A DNA stretch of 64,000 nucleotides from Thalassotalea euphylliae (GCF_003390375.1 NZ_QUOT01000001.1:2356001-2420000); one strand, 5' to 3'. Counted from the stretch's first letter, positions 52,905 to 63,349 are shown. Made by a program: numbers and translations. The notes: a model not told the origin generated them from the letters alone.

Positions 52905-54117
52905 GCGACACCGCTTTTTGGGTTAGCGCAGCATAAACAGGTAAGTAATTGCTAATACTGTTTCGCCAATTGCGCTGATGTTCAACATAGCGCCGGCCAT
53001 TATCAAGAATCGCAGACCATGCTTGAGGCTGTTGAAAAATATCAATCACTTTGGTCACTAATGCCGAACTATTATTAGCGGAAAATAAATAGCCGGTTTG
53101 GTTATCAACAATAAGCTCATGATGACCACCAACATCTGACGCCAAAAACAAACGTCCTTGCGCCATCGCTTCAAGTGGCTTTAACGGGGTAACTAGATCC
53201 GTTAATCGCATCGACTTACGCGGATAAACCAATAAATCAATAAGCGAGTAGTATTGATTCACTTGGTCGTGCGGTACTCGGCCTGTAAACATAACGTATT
53301 CAGAAAGGCCAAGCGCTGCTACCTGTGATTTAAGATTTTGCTCTTGCGGGCCTCCGCCAACTAGTAATAAACAAACATCTGGCATTTTCTCAAGAATCGC
53401 TGGCAGTGAAGATACTAACAAGTCCAAGCCTTCATAAGCGTAAAACGAGCCAATAAAACCAAGCACTTTTTTATTGCTCAGCTGCAATTGCTCAACTAAC
53501 TCATTATCTTTTTCTGTGATGCGATCGAATTGCTCAACATTAACTGCATTAGGGATAACCGTCAGCTTATCTTCAGCAACGCCTCTGGCTATCAAGTCAT
53601 TTTTAAGGCCCTGACAAATCGTGGTCACTGCATCCGCTTGCTTAACAACGTAAGACTCTAACGAACGTGTCATTTGATAACGTAGATCACCTTCTTTACA
53701 GGTACCGTGATCAACTGCGGCATCTTCCCAAAAGGCACGAATTTCATAAACTACAGGTAGCTCTGCTTTTTTACCTGCTCTTAAAGCTGCCATGCCATTA
53801 AGTGCGGGTGAATGAGCGTGAATAATATCGGGTTGTTCGCGCTCAATAACCTCAAGAATGCGCTTTTCCAAGGGCGCAATAATTGACCATTGATTCAACA
53901 CTGGTAACTTGCTCAATATACCGTTGGCAGATCCACTTCGATAAAACAATAAATCATCGATTTGCTCAACCAAAGCCTCTGTATTGCCGTGTTTAGGGCT
54001 AGTTACATGACAGGTTTCTATGCCCAGTTGATGCTGCATTTTCAATATCGCACGAGTTCTAAAAGTATAGCCACTATGCAGTGGTATTGAATGGTCGAGC
54101 ACATGTAACACTTTCAT
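52897..54117 (-). CDS. Glycosyltransferase, exosortase A system-associated (TIGR04063, Daro_2409 family)
   Basis: 406 residues. The opening MKVLHVLDHSIPLHSGYTFRTRAIL is diagnostic of this family. GT-B fold with VGGGPQEQNLKSQV and KPLEAMAQGRLFLASDVGGHHELI. GTG at 54120 overlaps the amidotransferase stop; ATG at 54117 is taken as the start. Confidence 0.9.
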   Translation of the reverse strand: MKVLHVLDHSIPLHSGYTFRTRAILKMQHQLGIETCHVTSPKHGNTEALVEQIDDLLFYRSGSANGILSKLPVLNQWSIIAPLEKRILEVIEREQPDIIHAHSPALNGMAALRAGKKAELPVVYEIRAFWEDAAVDHGTCKEGDLRYQMTRSLESYVVKQADAVTTICQGLKNDLIARGVAEDKLTVIPNAVNVEQFDRITEKDNELVEQLQLSNKKVLGFIGSFYAYEGLDLLVSSLPAILEKMPDVCLLLVGGGPQEQNLKSQVAALGLSEYVMFTGRVPHDQVNQYYSLIDLLVYPRKSMRLTDLVTPLKPLEAMAQGRLFLASDVGGHHELIVDNQTGYLFSANNSSALVTKVIDIFQQPQAWSAILDNGRRYVEHQRNWRNSISNYLPVYAALTQKAVSHG

Positions 54118-54119
54118 CA

Positions 54120-56018
54120 CTAGGCAGCCTTGCTTTGACGTAAAAACGACTCAAACATCATGAGCGTCCACAGCGAAGCACTATTGTCACGAACACCTTT
54201 AACATGCTGATCAATTAATGTTTTAAGCTGTGTTGAAGAAAAATAACCCGACTGCCCCATCGCTTCACTTAACAAATTATCATAGAGGCGATCTTTGAGT
54301 GGCCCGCGGAACCAATTAGCAAGTGGCACAGAAAATCCCATTTTCTTGCGATACAGTACATCATGAGGCAAATGTGGTTCCATCTGCTTTTTCAGCGTAT
54401 GTTTACCAACCCCTGCTACCAAGTTTAAATGCGTTGGCGCGTTAAAACCCCATTCAACAAATTTGTGATCGAGAAATGGGACACGAACTTCCAATGAGTG
54501 CGCCATGCTGGCACGGTCTACCTTGGTGAGAATATCGCCAACAAGGTAAGTTTTCATATCCAGATATTGCGCTTGTTTAATGGGATCTAAGCCAGTGATT
54601 TTGTCGCGGTACTGATCAAAGACAGCCACAGAAGAATAGCTGCCTAGCTTGTGTTTATATTCTTGTGAAAAGAGCTTCATGCGCTCATCTCTACGCAGAA
54701 TTGACATTGAGTTGTGATAGCCTTGCACCGTATCAAGTGCCATGGACTGAAATGTCGTTTTCCCTCTTAATACGCGTGGCGCCCAATCCATTTTCGGATA
54801 TAAAGCCCCTAACGGGCCAAAGATCGGCTTGCGCATCGATAGCGGTAACATCGCCCGCACTTTTTCTTCATGCCCATGAAGTCGATAACGTCCATAACCT
54901 GCAAATAACTCATCCGCACCGTCACCCGAAAGGGCTACGGTGACATGCTTGCGTGCTAATTCACAGACCCGATAAGTTGGCATTGCTGAACTGTCTGCAT
55001 AAGGTTCGTCGTATAAAAACGCCAATTTATCAATCAAATCAAAATCATTTTGATCAACCATTTCTATATGATGTTTCGCGTCATAGCGCTGTGCGACCTG
55101 CTTTGCAAAGTCAGTTTCATTAAATTCCGCGATATCAAAACCAATAGAGCAAGCATTAACAGGGTCTTCTTGCAGCTGAGACATCAAAGCCACAACAGCA
55201 CTGGAGTCAACACCACCAGATAAAAATGACCCTAAAGGCACATCGGCAACCATCCGAATGTCGACAGCTTCTTTCAATCGCTCTACTAACTGTTCGGCAA
55301 TTTCTTGCTCTGAGAGCTCAGCATTGGGGTTTACCGGAATATCCCAGTATTCTTGTTGTTCGGGTAATTGGGTTTGACCACGAACAATTGTAAAACAATG
55401 ACCTGGCCTAAGTTTATAGGCGTTTTGATAAATGGTATGCGGCTCTGGTACATAACCAAAGGTAAAGTAATCTTCGACTGTGGTATCACGTAAGGTACGA
55501 TCAAAACGCGGGTGCTGAGTGAGTACTTTAAGCTCAGAACCAAAAACAAAATGGCCATTATCTAACAGCGAAAAGTACAACGGTTTGATGCCCAACCTGT
55601 CACGAGCAATAAATAACGATTGCTTTTGCCTGTCCCATACTGCAAATGCGAACATACCGCGTAGATGATGAACACAATCTTCGCCCCACTCCAAATAAGC
55701 ATTTAGAATGGTCTCGGTATCACCATCAGTATTAAATTGGTAGCCTTTCGCCTTGAGTTCAGTGTGAAGGGCTTTGAAGTTATAAATTTCACCATTAAAC
55801 ACAATAACAGCCTTCCCACATGCACTTGCCATTGGTTGTGGGCTGCCTTCCAAGTCGATAATCGACAAGCGGCGGTGTGCTAATGCTAGCCCTGGTTCAA
55901 AATAATAATCGCCAGCATCTGGACCACGGTGGATCTGTTTATCATTCATCGAGGCGATAAGATCTGCATCTATTGCTTGTTGCTCGGTTACATGAAAAAT
56001 TCCAGCTATGCCGCACAT
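54120..56018 (-). CDS. Amidotransferase 1, exosortase A system-associated (TIGR03108)
   Basis: 632 residues, asparagine synthetase B-type. Cys2 of MCGIAGIF is the glutaminase nucleophile, with RGPDAGD and NGEIYN in the ammonia-releasing half; SGGVDSS (267-273) is the ATP pyrophosphatase loop. Should amidate a carboxylate, perhaps a uronic acid of the polymer. Its start overlaps the upstream glycosyltransferase by 13 bases. Compare the cysteine-free homologue at 38.7 kb. Confidence 0.93.
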   Translation of the reverse strand: MCGIAGIFHVTEQQAIDADLIASMNDKQIHRGPDAGDYYFEPGLALAHRRLSIIDLEGSPQPMASACGKAVIVFNGEIYNFKALHTELKAKGYQFNTDGDTETILNAYLEWGEDCVHHLRGMFAFAVWDRQKQSLFIARDRLGIKPLYFSLLDNGHFVFGSELKVLTQHPRFDRTLRDTTVEDYFTFGYVPEPHTIYQNAYKLRPGHCFTIVRGQTQLPEQQEYWDIPVNPNAELSEQEIAEQLVERLKEAVDIRMVADVPLGSFLSGGVDSSAVVALMSQLQEDPVNACSIGFDIAEFNETDFAKQVAQRYDAKHHIEMVDQNDFDLIDKLAFLYDEPYADSSAMPTYRVCELARKHVTVALSGDGADELFAGYGRYRLHGHEEKVRAMLPLSMRKPIFGPLGALYPKMDWAPRVLRGKTTFQSMALDTVQGYHNSMSILRRDERMKLFSQEYKHKLGSYSSVAVFDQYRDKITGLDPIKQAQYLDMKTYLVGDILTKVDRASMAHSLEVRVPFLDHKFVEWGFNAPTHLNLVAGVGKHTLKKQMEPHLPHDVLYRKKMGFSVPLANWFRGPLKDRLYDNLLSEAMGQSGYFSSTQLKTLIDQHVKGVRDNSASLWTLMMFESFLRQSKAA

Positions 56019-57181
56019 GTCTTACCCCTTCCTGAGACTTTTTGTTGGTATAACGAAGTGTAAAGGTCATGATACTTAGTGACCATAGACTCAATACTAA
56101 AGTGTTTAACGCAATGCTCTCTGACCTTGATGCTATCTATTTCCAAGCGTTCTTGATGTATCAGATATTGCGCCATCGAATTAGATAATGCGGTTACATC
56201 GTTGACTTCAACAAGATGAGAATTGTGATGTTCTGCCATGATTAAATCTGGGTTGCCACCAACATTTGTGGCAATCACCGGTAGGCCTGATGCCATCGCT
56301 TCTAATATCGTATTGGAAATTCCTTCAGCGAGTGAAGGCAGCACAAACACATCCATTGCCGCCATAGTTTGAGGAATGTCATCGCGGTGGCCAGTAAAGC
56401 AAATATCCTCATAATATTCTGACTGTTGAGCCGCTGCTATTAAGGAATCTTTCAACACTCCATCACCTACAATCAATAGCTTTGCTAGTTGGGCATTTGG
56501 AATATCACTTTGCTTAAGTTTTATAAACGCATCTAACAGTTGTTGATGATTTTTAACTCTTACTTGCCGACCAACTGTTCCAAAAACAAAATTACGAGTT
56601 GAGGTAGTGGAAAAACCAAAGTCATCCCCTTTTGTATCGTGAGAAAACTTCTCAACATCAACTCCATTGCAAATATGCGTAAGCTTATTTGCCGGAACAT
56701 TTATCTGATGCTCTAAATACGATAGGCTTTCTTTTGACAAAGCGACATAACGGTGTACGAATAGCTTAAAAAGTTTCTTAATAAGCTGATTCTTCTTATT
56801 ACCCCCATTTAGGTCGTTAACATCCCAGCCATGCTCACCATGGATGCGAACACTGACACCGGCAAACCAAGCTGCTATCTGCGCTTCCAACGGGTTTAGG
56901 TTTCTTGAGTGGCAAATATCAGGTTTTATCTTTTTTAATAATCGCCAACACGCGACCAGCCATGCGATGCCCTTACCTGGCTTTTTGTGTAGGTCATAAA
57001 CTCTGACATTATTCGTTTTTATACGGCTGAAAAATTTCGGTTCGTGCTTTGAAATACAAATAATCGAGTGACGATAATCATTTTCCGGTAAATGATTTAT
57101 TAAATTGACGACACCATTCTCTAAGCCGCCGGTAGCAAACGAATAAACAATATGCGCGATATGAATTTGAGGCTGGCTCAT
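56006..57181 (-). CDS. PEP-CTERM/XrtA system glycosyltransferase (TIGR03088)
   Basis: 391 residues, GT-B family 4. HIVYSFATGGLENGVVNLIN, RNLNPLEAQIAAWFAGV and HGEHGWDV are family features; the donor domain has VGRQVRVKNH and LPSLAEGISNTILEAMASGLPVIATNVGG. Lies directly after xrtA. Confidence 0.92.
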   Translation of the reverse strand: MSQPQIHIAHIVYSFATGGLENGVVNLINHLPENDYRHSIICISKHEPKFFSRIKTNNVRVYDLHKKPGKGIAWLVACWRLLKKIKPDICHSRNLNPLEAQIAAWFAGVSVRIHGEHGWDVNDLNGGNKKNQLIKKLFKLFVHRYVALSKESLSYLEHQINVPANKLTHICNGVDVEKFSHDTKGDDFGFSTTSTRNFVFGTVGRQVRVKNHQQLLDAFIKLKQSDIPNAQLAKLLIVGDGVLKDSLIAAAQQSEYYEDICFTGHRDDIPQTMAAMDVFVLPSLAEGISNTILEAMASGLPVIATNVGGNPDLIMAEHHNSHLVEVNDVTALSNSMAQYLIHQERLEIDSIKVREHCVKHFSIESMVTKYHDLYTSLYQQKVSGRGKTCAA

Positions 57182-57184
57182 CTA

Positions 57185-58624
57185 TTAATTACCCACTTGA
57201 TTGAGCCCAATTTGATTCAACATGGAATCAGCACTTTTAAGCAAGCTTGCCATAGTGTCTTGTGCCTCAGTAGCCTGAGTAGATGCCGCTACAAAGCTAG
57301 CAAAATTTGCTTGACCGGTAAGCAGTGCCAATGCTTGATATAGCTTGGCAAATGCAGGACTTACTACTTGCTTATCACCAATTTGATACCAATATAACAG
57401 TGCCCTTTCTCGACCTTGAACATCTCTTAACAGTAGATATCGGTATACTTTTCCATTTTCATTTTTCGTGATTCGGTCGATCACAGTCCAGCGTTCAGCG
57501 TCATAGAGCTTATTTGAAAAACTCACTAACTCGCCTTCACTTTGCTTATTTCCATATCGAGCAAAAAACAACTCTGTGCCATTGCTTTCACGCTGATAAC
57601 TAGACTGCATAGGTTGCGTAAAACTAACGCCCCAATTCGAGTCAGGCATTTTAATAACAGTATCCGCACTTTTGGGCAACTCAACTACACTAATGTTATG
57701 TTCAATAAACCAAGTTGCCATCATTATCAAATACACAGAGACGCTAACCCATAGCTTATTATGCTGCCCCTTCGTAGCCCCCTTATCACTGTATAGCTCC
57801 GTCTTGGGCTCAGGATCTGCAAACTTTCCACCCACCCAAAACATCAGCATGATGACAAAACCAAAGAATATCCAACCATAAACTAAATGATCAGCCCCAG
57901 TCGCATACTTCATGTCTGAGTAATGGGCGATAATGACAATTAAATATGCACGCACGCCATTGGCTAAAATTGGTAGTAAGAAAGCGAAAACAATAAACAG
58001 TAGCTGTTTTTTGAAAGAACGATAAGTTAGGTAAGCGTATAATGTGCCAACCGCCATAGAAGCAATGAGGTAACGAATACCAGAACAAGCCACAGCCACT
58101 TCGAACATACCCGTTGGAATTTGGATATACCAGCCATCTCGAAATACGGGTATGCCATGTACCTTAAGCAAGAAAACGGTTATCCAAGCCGTAATGTCTT
58201 GTAGGCTAGGAATCAAGTTTTCTCCCATAGGTACAGCAAAAAGTAAATAAGCCAATGGAAACTTGTATCGCCATGCCAGCTGATTGCCAATTAACATCCA
58301 TACTAGAAACATGAGCGCGGTCACGGCAGCCAGCTGGCTCAACACATTGATGTCAGCTGCGTATGCAAAGAGCCAAACAAAACTACTGGCAGCTAAAAGT
58401 GGCAAAGGTAACCAAGTTGACCGGACTTTAGCGGATTGTAAATAAGCACGATCGCGATGCAACAACCAGATCACTATCGGTAAAATAAAATAACCATGCG
58501 CAAATGTGTCAGAACGACGCCAAATTGCTTCCATGCCCGTAATACCATCCCAAAATACCAGCATCCAAGCTGCTATCAGGACAGCAAACATCAAGATAAA
58601 CTGTCGACTGTTGATCGCCATCAT
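57185..58624 (-). CDS. xrtA: Exosortase A with C-terminal EpsI-like domain
   Basis: 479 residues. About eight membrane helices (1-265) carry the exosortase triad: C180 in VACSGIRYL, R225 in NGVRAYL and H246 in ADHLVYGW. XrtA cuts and sorts PEP-CTERM proteins at the membrane. The C-terminal 190 residues form a soluble EpsI/DUF3485-like domain (SNWGVSFTQPMQSSY, WYQIGDKQVVSPAFAKLYQAL). The start overlaps the stop of the TIGR03087 gene (ATGATG), a translational coupling. Confidence 0.93.
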   Translation of the reverse strand: MMAINSRQFILMFAVLIAAWMLVFWDGITGMEAIWRRSDTFAHGYFILPIVIWLLHRDRAYLQSAKVRSTWLPLPLLAASSFVWLFAYAADINVLSQLAAVTALMFLVWMLIGNQLAWRYKFPLAYLLFAVPMGENLIPSLQDITAWITVFLLKVHGIPVFRDGWYIQIPTGMFEVAVACSGIRYLIASMAVGTLYAYLTYRSFKKQLLFIVFAFLLPILANGVRAYLIVIIAHYSDMKYATGADHLVYGWIFFGFVIMLMFWVGGKFADPEPKTELYSDKGATKGQHNKLWVSVSVYLIMMATWFIEHNISVVELPKSADTVIKMPDSNWGVSFTQPMQSSYQRESNGTELFFARYGNKQSEGELVSFSNKLYDAERWTVIDRITKNENGKVYRYLLLRDVQGRERALLYWYQIGDKQVVSPAFAKLYQALALLTGQANFASFVAASTQATEAQDTMASLLKSADSMLNQIGLNQVGN

Positions 58625-59865
58625 TGGCTTGTAACCTCTGAAGATTCTATTTGATAAAGCTTAGCAAGCGGCGCTAGGGTTGCCTGCCAAGTAAAATGTT
58701 CTTTTATCCATGCTCGATTTTCAGTGACAAGCTCGGTAGTTGCTGAAACTTGTGCTGAGTTCACCAGTTCGATTACCGCCTTTGCAAAGGCTTCAGGTTC
58801 ATCATGCACCTGACAATATTGATGATGCGGAGCATTGATCCCTTCCATTGCCATAGAAGTACAAACTAACGGTTTATCCAATGACATGGCTTCAAGCACC
58901 TTGTTTTGAATACCACGAGCAATGCGCAGCGGTGCGACAATGCACGCAGCCTGAGTTATATAAGGGCGTATATCCTCTACTCGACCAGTGACAATAACAT
59001 CTGGCTGTGTTGCTAATGATTTAATCTGATTGGTTGGATTACCGCCAGCAATCACAAAACTCAGCGACGGGATATTTTTTTTAACAATCGGCCACACGTT
59101 TTCTGCAAACCAAAGCACGGCATCAACATTTGCCCAGTAATCCATCGCGCCCGTAAAACTGATAAAAGGGCCATCAGGCACTTTATTTTCCGGCGCAAGT
59201 GAAGCACTTGGATTAAAAAACCCAATATCAACACCATTTAATATGCCTTGAACCTTTGCCTGTGCATTAACCTGCTGACGTGATCTAAATAACTTTGCTT
59301 CATCAGGCGAAACAAATAGCGAGGCGTCAAATTGCTGGCAAACTTTGTCTTCGTATCGCGCCAGTGTTTTAAACTCACGCTGGAATATGAATTTTGCTAG
59401 CCCTGACTTATTTTCTGCATACTGACGCCATTTGTCTGAGTCGACATCAACAAAGTCTATCACCCGTTGGCATTGATTAAATTGCGCTGTTTCGCAGTAT
59501 TGTGCCATTGACGACGAATAAACAAATACTTTTTGAATAGCATGCCTTTCAGCGACCTCTTGACACCACTTCGCCATTTCTTGGTCGTAGTAGTATGGCA
59601 AGGTTATTGGTTTGCCAGTAAGAAAAGCCGTCATGCCTTTAAGTTTAGCGAGGAGTTTGTTCTGATTACGGTAAAATAGCTGGTGACAATGCTTTTTAAG
59701 CTCGTCAACATACTGCTCATCGTAAGGATCATCAATAAAGCAGCCGAGATAGACGTCATAATGCTTGTTCAACATTTGCAAAATATTAAACGAGCGAATT
59801 TTATCCCCTTTATTTGGTGGGAATGGAATGCGGTGACACAAAAATAGTAGCGGCGGCTTGTTCAT
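58621..59865 (-). CDS. PEP-CTERM/XrtA system glycosyltransferase (TIGR03087)
   Basis: 414 residues. LFLCHRIPFPPNKGDKIRSFNIL is the family opening; GT-B fold with DFVDVDSDKW, LFVSPDEAKLFR and IVAPLRIARGIQNKVLEAMSLDKPLVCT. Typical immediate neighbour of xrtA. Adds a sugar to the lipid-linked unit. Confidence 0.93.
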   Translation of the reverse strand: MNKPPLLFLCHRIPFPPNKGDKIRSFNILQMLNKHYDVYLGCFIDDPYDEQYVDELKKHCHQLFYRNQNKLLAKLKGMTAFLTGKPITLPYYYDQEMAKWCQEVAERHAIQKVFVYSSSMAQYCETAQFNQCQRVIDFVDVDSDKWRQYAENKSGLAKFIFQREFKTLARYEDKVCQQFDASLFVSPDEAKLFRSRQQVNAQAKVQGILNGVDIGFFNPSASLAPENKVPDGPFISFTGAMDYWANVDAVLWFAENVWPIVKKNIPSLSFVIAGGNPTNQIKSLATQPDVIVTGRVEDIRPYITQAACIVAPLRIARGIQNKVLEAMSLDKPLVCTSMAMEGINAPHHQYCQVHDEPEAFAKAVIELVNSAQVSATTELVTENRAWIKEHFTWQATLAPLAKLYQIESSEVTSQ

Positions 59866-59870
59866 AAACG

Positions 59871-60953
59871 CTATCCCAAATATTTAGATAACAATGGGCC
59901 AAGCCACTGGCTAACAACTAGTGGCAGTTTTTGCCACAAACGAATAAATAACTGGTATTTAGGATTATTGGGGCTCAAGTTCGGCAGCTCTTTAGCTTTT
60001 ACTAGGTAGTAGTAATAGTGCAAAGGCTCTGGTGTCATTCCCCAGTTTTTCTTGTACTTATAAGGCCCACTGTCATTCTTACTGCGACCAAAATCAAAAT
60101 AATTGCAGCCCTTGGCTCGCGCATGACATAACACTTGATAGTACATAAAGTCTGCACTTTTAAGGGCTCTAGCAGCGTCATTCCCACCACCGTAATATGG
60201 CAAAACTTGCTGCTGATAGTAAAAGTTCATCACCGCACTGGACGCTTGACCGCTGCTATCTCGAACTAACGAAACATCAATATCTTCGCCGAAGTGCTCT
60301 AGCAAGGCAGCAAAATATTTTTTCGTAAATATGGGTGTGCCCAAGTTGCGGTAACTCGTCGATAATAAGTGATAGAAGTTATCGACATCTTCGCCGTGTT
60401 CAATTGCTAGTTCGTTGTTAAGTGAGTGACGAATAACCGCTCTTTGCTTCTTTTTTACCGCCGCCAAAATAGCTTCATCTGAAGCTGCTATTTCACAGCC
60501 AAAAGTGCTATGTACTTGTTTAAGAAGAAAGTTGTTTTGTTGAGCGTGGCGATATCGCAGTTCTAAATAATCTACTGCCAGTTGTTCAGCTAACTTGCAC
60601 GCTTTTTGCTCCAGTGCGTGCTGCACTTCATGGCTGTCTGCTAGCACGCCACCATAGACACAAAAAGGTGTAGACACCAACGCATGACCAAAAAGCTGAC
60701 TTTTCACCTGGACTAAGGGGAGCACACCAGCAATTTTCTCACCATGCCAAGCTATCAAGTAATAGCAGCGATGACCAAACACTGATGAAATGACTTTCTG
60801 CCAATTGCTTAAATGAAAAAATGACCCTTGGGTATGGCTATGTACATAGTTGTCCCACAATTCATGCTCGGACGTTAGCTCAGTCACAATGAAGTGTTCT
60901 GCCGCTAATGATTCTATTTGTACCGCGTTACTGTTCACATCCATGATCCCCAT
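59871..60953 (-). CDS. FemAB family XrtA/PEP-CTERM system protein (TIGR03019)
   Basis: 360 residues. GNAT-type FemAB fold; LSNWQKVISSVFGHRCYYLIAWHGEKIAGVLPLV and FDFGRSKNDSGPYKYKKNWG are family features. It should add an acyl or aminoacyl group to an amine. Lies between the deacetylase, which could provide that amine, and the TIGR03087 transferase. Confidence 0.91.
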   Translation of the reverse strand: MGIMDVNSNAVQIESLAAEHFIVTELTSEHELWDNYVHSHTQGSFFHLSNWQKVISSVFGHRCYYLIAWHGEKIAGVLPLVQVKSQLFGHALVSTPFCVYGGVLADSHEVQHALEQKACKLAEQLAVDYLELRYRHAQQNNFLLKQVHSTFGCEIAASDEAILAAVKKKQRAVIRHSLNNELAIEHGEDVDNFYHLLSTSYRNLGTPIFTKKYFAALLEHFGEDIDVSLVRDSSGQASSAVMNFYYQQQVLPYYGGGNDAARALKSADFMYYQVLCHARAKGCNYFDFGRSKNDSGPYKYKKNWGMTPEPLHYYYYLVKAKELPNLSPNNPKYQLFIRLWQKLPLVVSQWLGPLLSKYLG

Positions 60954-60957
60954 GTGA

Positions 60958-61794
60958 TTAGCCCTCTAAATAAACGGCCCGCATTGTTGACCATTGATAA
61001 TCATTAAGCAGTTTAACTATCTTGCCTTCCATTCTTGACAAGTTGATGTAGTGACGAACTTTCGAGCGTAATGAAGCTCCCCCTATACGAGGTTGCTCAG
61101 GATCGATCTCCCATGGATGGAAATAAAAGCTATAAGGCGCTGATTCTTGTGACAAATACTTATCAATTCTACGTTTGGAAAAGGAGTATGGGTAGAGCCT
61201 AAAATAGCCGCCACCACCAATACCGATATTACTGCCGTTTTTACGTATTGTTGGTACCGGAATCTCGACTATGCCCTCGTCACGTCGGAACTTAAATCTC
61301 GGCCAATGAGGAACGCCATAAAGGTCATGCTCAATAGGATAAGTGCTCGAGCTGTATTCAAAACCAAGTTCAGCTAACACATCATATGCCCAGACATTTT
61401 GCTCACCAATTGAAAAGCTGGGAGCGCGATATCCCAAGATTTGTTCACCGCTCGCTTGTTCTAATAAGTCTTTGCTTTTGGCGACATCTTGCTTAAATTG
61501 TTCACGCGTCATCATAATAGCACGCTGATGATCATAACCATGACTGGCCAGTTCATGACCTTGCGCAACAATATCTTTAATCAATTGTGGACACTGCTCA
61601 GCAACCCATCCTAAGGTAAAAAAAGTCGCTCTTGCGTTGTATTGTTCAAACAGTTCTAGCAAACGGTAGGTGTTGTGCTCGACTCTAAGCGGTAACTTTT
61701 GCCAGTCTTGCCGAGAGATATTTTGCTCAAACGCAGACACGTGAAAGTAATCTTCCACATCAACTGTCATGGCTTGGTGAGTGCGTTTAGTCAT
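60958..61794 (-). CDS. XrtA system polysaccharide deacetylase (TIGR03006)
   Basis: 278 residues. TVDVEDYFHVSAFE starts the family signature, ASHGYDHQ holds the metal His, and YRAPSFSIG and FYFHPWEID continue it (the latter is the DUF3473 C-terminus). Removes acetyl groups from the lipid-linked sugar or the polymer. Four bases after the FemAB gene in transcription order. Confidence 0.93.
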   Translation of the reverse strand: MTKRTHQAMTVDVEDYFHVSAFEQNISRQDWQKLPLRVEHNTYRLLELFEQYNARATFFTLGWVAEQCPQLIKDIVAQGHELASHGYDHQRAIMMTREQFKQDVAKSKDLLEQASGEQILGYRAPSFSIGEQNVWAYDVLAELGFEYSSSTYPIEHDLYGVPHWPRFKFRRDEGIVEIPVPTIRKNGSNIGIGGGGYFRLYPYSFSKRRIDKYLSQESAPYSFYFHPWEIDPEQPRIGGASLRSKVRHYINLSRMEGKIVKLLNDYQWSTMRAVYLEG

Positions 61795-61800
61795 CTGACC

Positions 61801-63204
61801 TTACCTACCCTTGCCAAAGACAACAATTTCTACCGTGCGGATCAGAATCAACAAATCTAAAAAGAAACTGCGATGCTTGATGTAATACAGGTCGTATTTA
61901 AGTTTTTCCAATGCATCAGCTTCAGTTGCACCGTAAGGATATTTTAATTGCGCCCAACCAGCCAAGCCTGGCTTAACATTGTGTCGCTCATTGTAATACG
62001 GAATTGATTTGACCAAGTTTTGTACAAACTCTGGACGCTCTGGTCGTGGCCCAACAAAGCCCATATCACCGCGCATGACATTATAAATTTGCGGTAGCTC
62101 ATCAATGCGATATTTGCGAATAAAATTACCGATACGCGTTGTTCTATCGTCATTTTTTGACGCCCACTGCGCGCCATGTTTTTCCGCGTCGACGCGCATG
62201 CTTCTAAACTTGATGATATAGAATGGATGACCATCTACACCTACACGTTCTTGACGATAAAATATCGGGGCAGAAAATCCATCATCTAGTTTAATAATGA
62301 TGGCAGTGATCAACATCACTGGCCATGTAATCAATAACAGTACAAAAGCGATTGCAGCGTTAAAGAGCCAATCTAAGGTATTGCGCAAATAGTTAGTTGA
62401 GGTAAAGCCATTGGAATAAATCACCCAGCTCGGGTAGATTAAATTAACCGCGATTTGCCCTGTTTCTCGCTCGATAAAATCAAGTATTTCAGTAACTTCA
62501 ATACCACGAATTTTACATGCAAAAAGTTCATCAACTGGCAGGTTGTTACGCCTTTCATCACTGGCGACAACAATCTCATCAATTTCATTATCAAGCGCAT
62601 AGCTAACAAGCGAGCCATCGAGGCGAATTTTAGTTTCTCGCTCAATTCCATCTGCGCTGTCACCTTCCATTTGAACGTAGGCATGCACTTTAAACGACTG
62701 CCTATCAACATCTCGTCGCATGCGTTTTTCAATAATAGATGCCCGTTGACCAGCACCAATAATCAACACTTTCCTTTTATGGAAGCCAAAGAAATCAACA
62801 CGGTGAGCGCCATAGCGCAACACCAACATAAGCACCAATGCGATTAGTGAAGATAGTGCCAATAATTCAATGGGTAAGGCAAAGTCACCGTAAAGAGGGT
62901 TGACCAATGTGACAATTGAAAATGCGATAGCAATGGCAAGCAGTATACGGCGAAACAAGCCGCGAAAATTTTCTCTTAACTTAGAGTTATATAAACCAAG
63001 TGCTAAGCAAGTTAACTGAGAAGTTAACGCAAAAACTAACGCATATATGAACAATACATTATTGGGTGGTAGAGTAAAATCGACTATGCCTATCAACTGG
63101 TTCGCTGATATCGCAACCAATAAACTAGACATAAAAACAAGTAGCTCCAGCAAAACAAACGACTTGCTACTTATGGATAAGTCTCGAAATGCAATGACTG
63201 GCAT
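61801..63204 (-). CDS. XrtA/PEP-CTERM system initiating sugar transferase (TIGR03013, EpsB_2)
   Basis: 467 residues. Four N-terminal membrane helices and a Rossmann-type domain (KVLIIGAGQRASIIEKR) are followed by the bacterial sugar transferase domain: RQERVGVDGHPFYIIKFRSM, TRIGNFIRKYRIDELPQIYNVMRGDMGFVGPRPERPEF. It transfers a sugar phosphate to undecaprenyl phosphate, the first step of the polymer. First gene of the leftward operon, divergent from the export lipoprotein. Confidence 0.94.
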   Translation of the reverse strand: MPVIAFRDLSISSKSFVLLELLVFMSSLLVAISANQLIGIVDFTLPPNNVLFIYALVFALTSQLTCLALGLYNSKLRENFRGLFRRILLAIAIAFSIVTLVNPLYGDFALPIELLALSSLIALVLMLVLRYGAHRVDFFGFHKRKVLIIGAGQRASIIEKRMRRDVDRQSFKVHAYVQMEGDSADGIERETKIRLDGSLVSYALDNEIDEIVVASDERRNNLPVDELFACKIRGIEVTEILDFIERETGQIAVNLIYPSWVIYSNGFTSTNYLRNTLDWLFNAAIAFVLLLITWPVMLITAIIIKLDDGFSAPIFYRQERVGVDGHPFYIIKFRSMRVDAEKHGAQWASKNDDRTTRIGNFIRKYRIDELPQIYNVMRGDMGFVGPRPERPEFVQNLVKSIPYYNERHNVKPGLAGWAQLKYPYGATEADALEKLKYDLYYIKHRSFFLDLLILIRTVEIVVFGKGR

Positions 63205-63321
63205 ATTAGTTATACTATTCCTTTGAGTACGCTTAAAAAACAGAAAAACACATATTTTGGCGCGTTGATAACTCTAGCAGAGTTAACTATGCATTTACAC
63301 ACTTTAAATAGCGTAACCCAT

Positions 63322-63349
63322 TTGTTAAAAAGTGTGCACACAATAAAAA
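63322..63349 (+). promoter_or_regulatory. Candidate promoter and operator in the divergent gap of the XrtA locus
   Basis: TTGTTA at 63322-63327, 16 bases, TAAAAA at 63344-63349 could drive the export gene at 63407. The spacer contains the perfect palindrome GTGTGCACAC (63332-63341), the place for a regulator. The 202-base gap between the sugar transferase and the export gene contains no other gene. Confidence 0.35.

Noticed and set aside
63258..63276. A TGGCGCG that might begin a sigma-54 promoter for the XrtA operon
   Set aside because: The -12 half (TTGC) is missing at the correct spacing; TAACT stands there instead.
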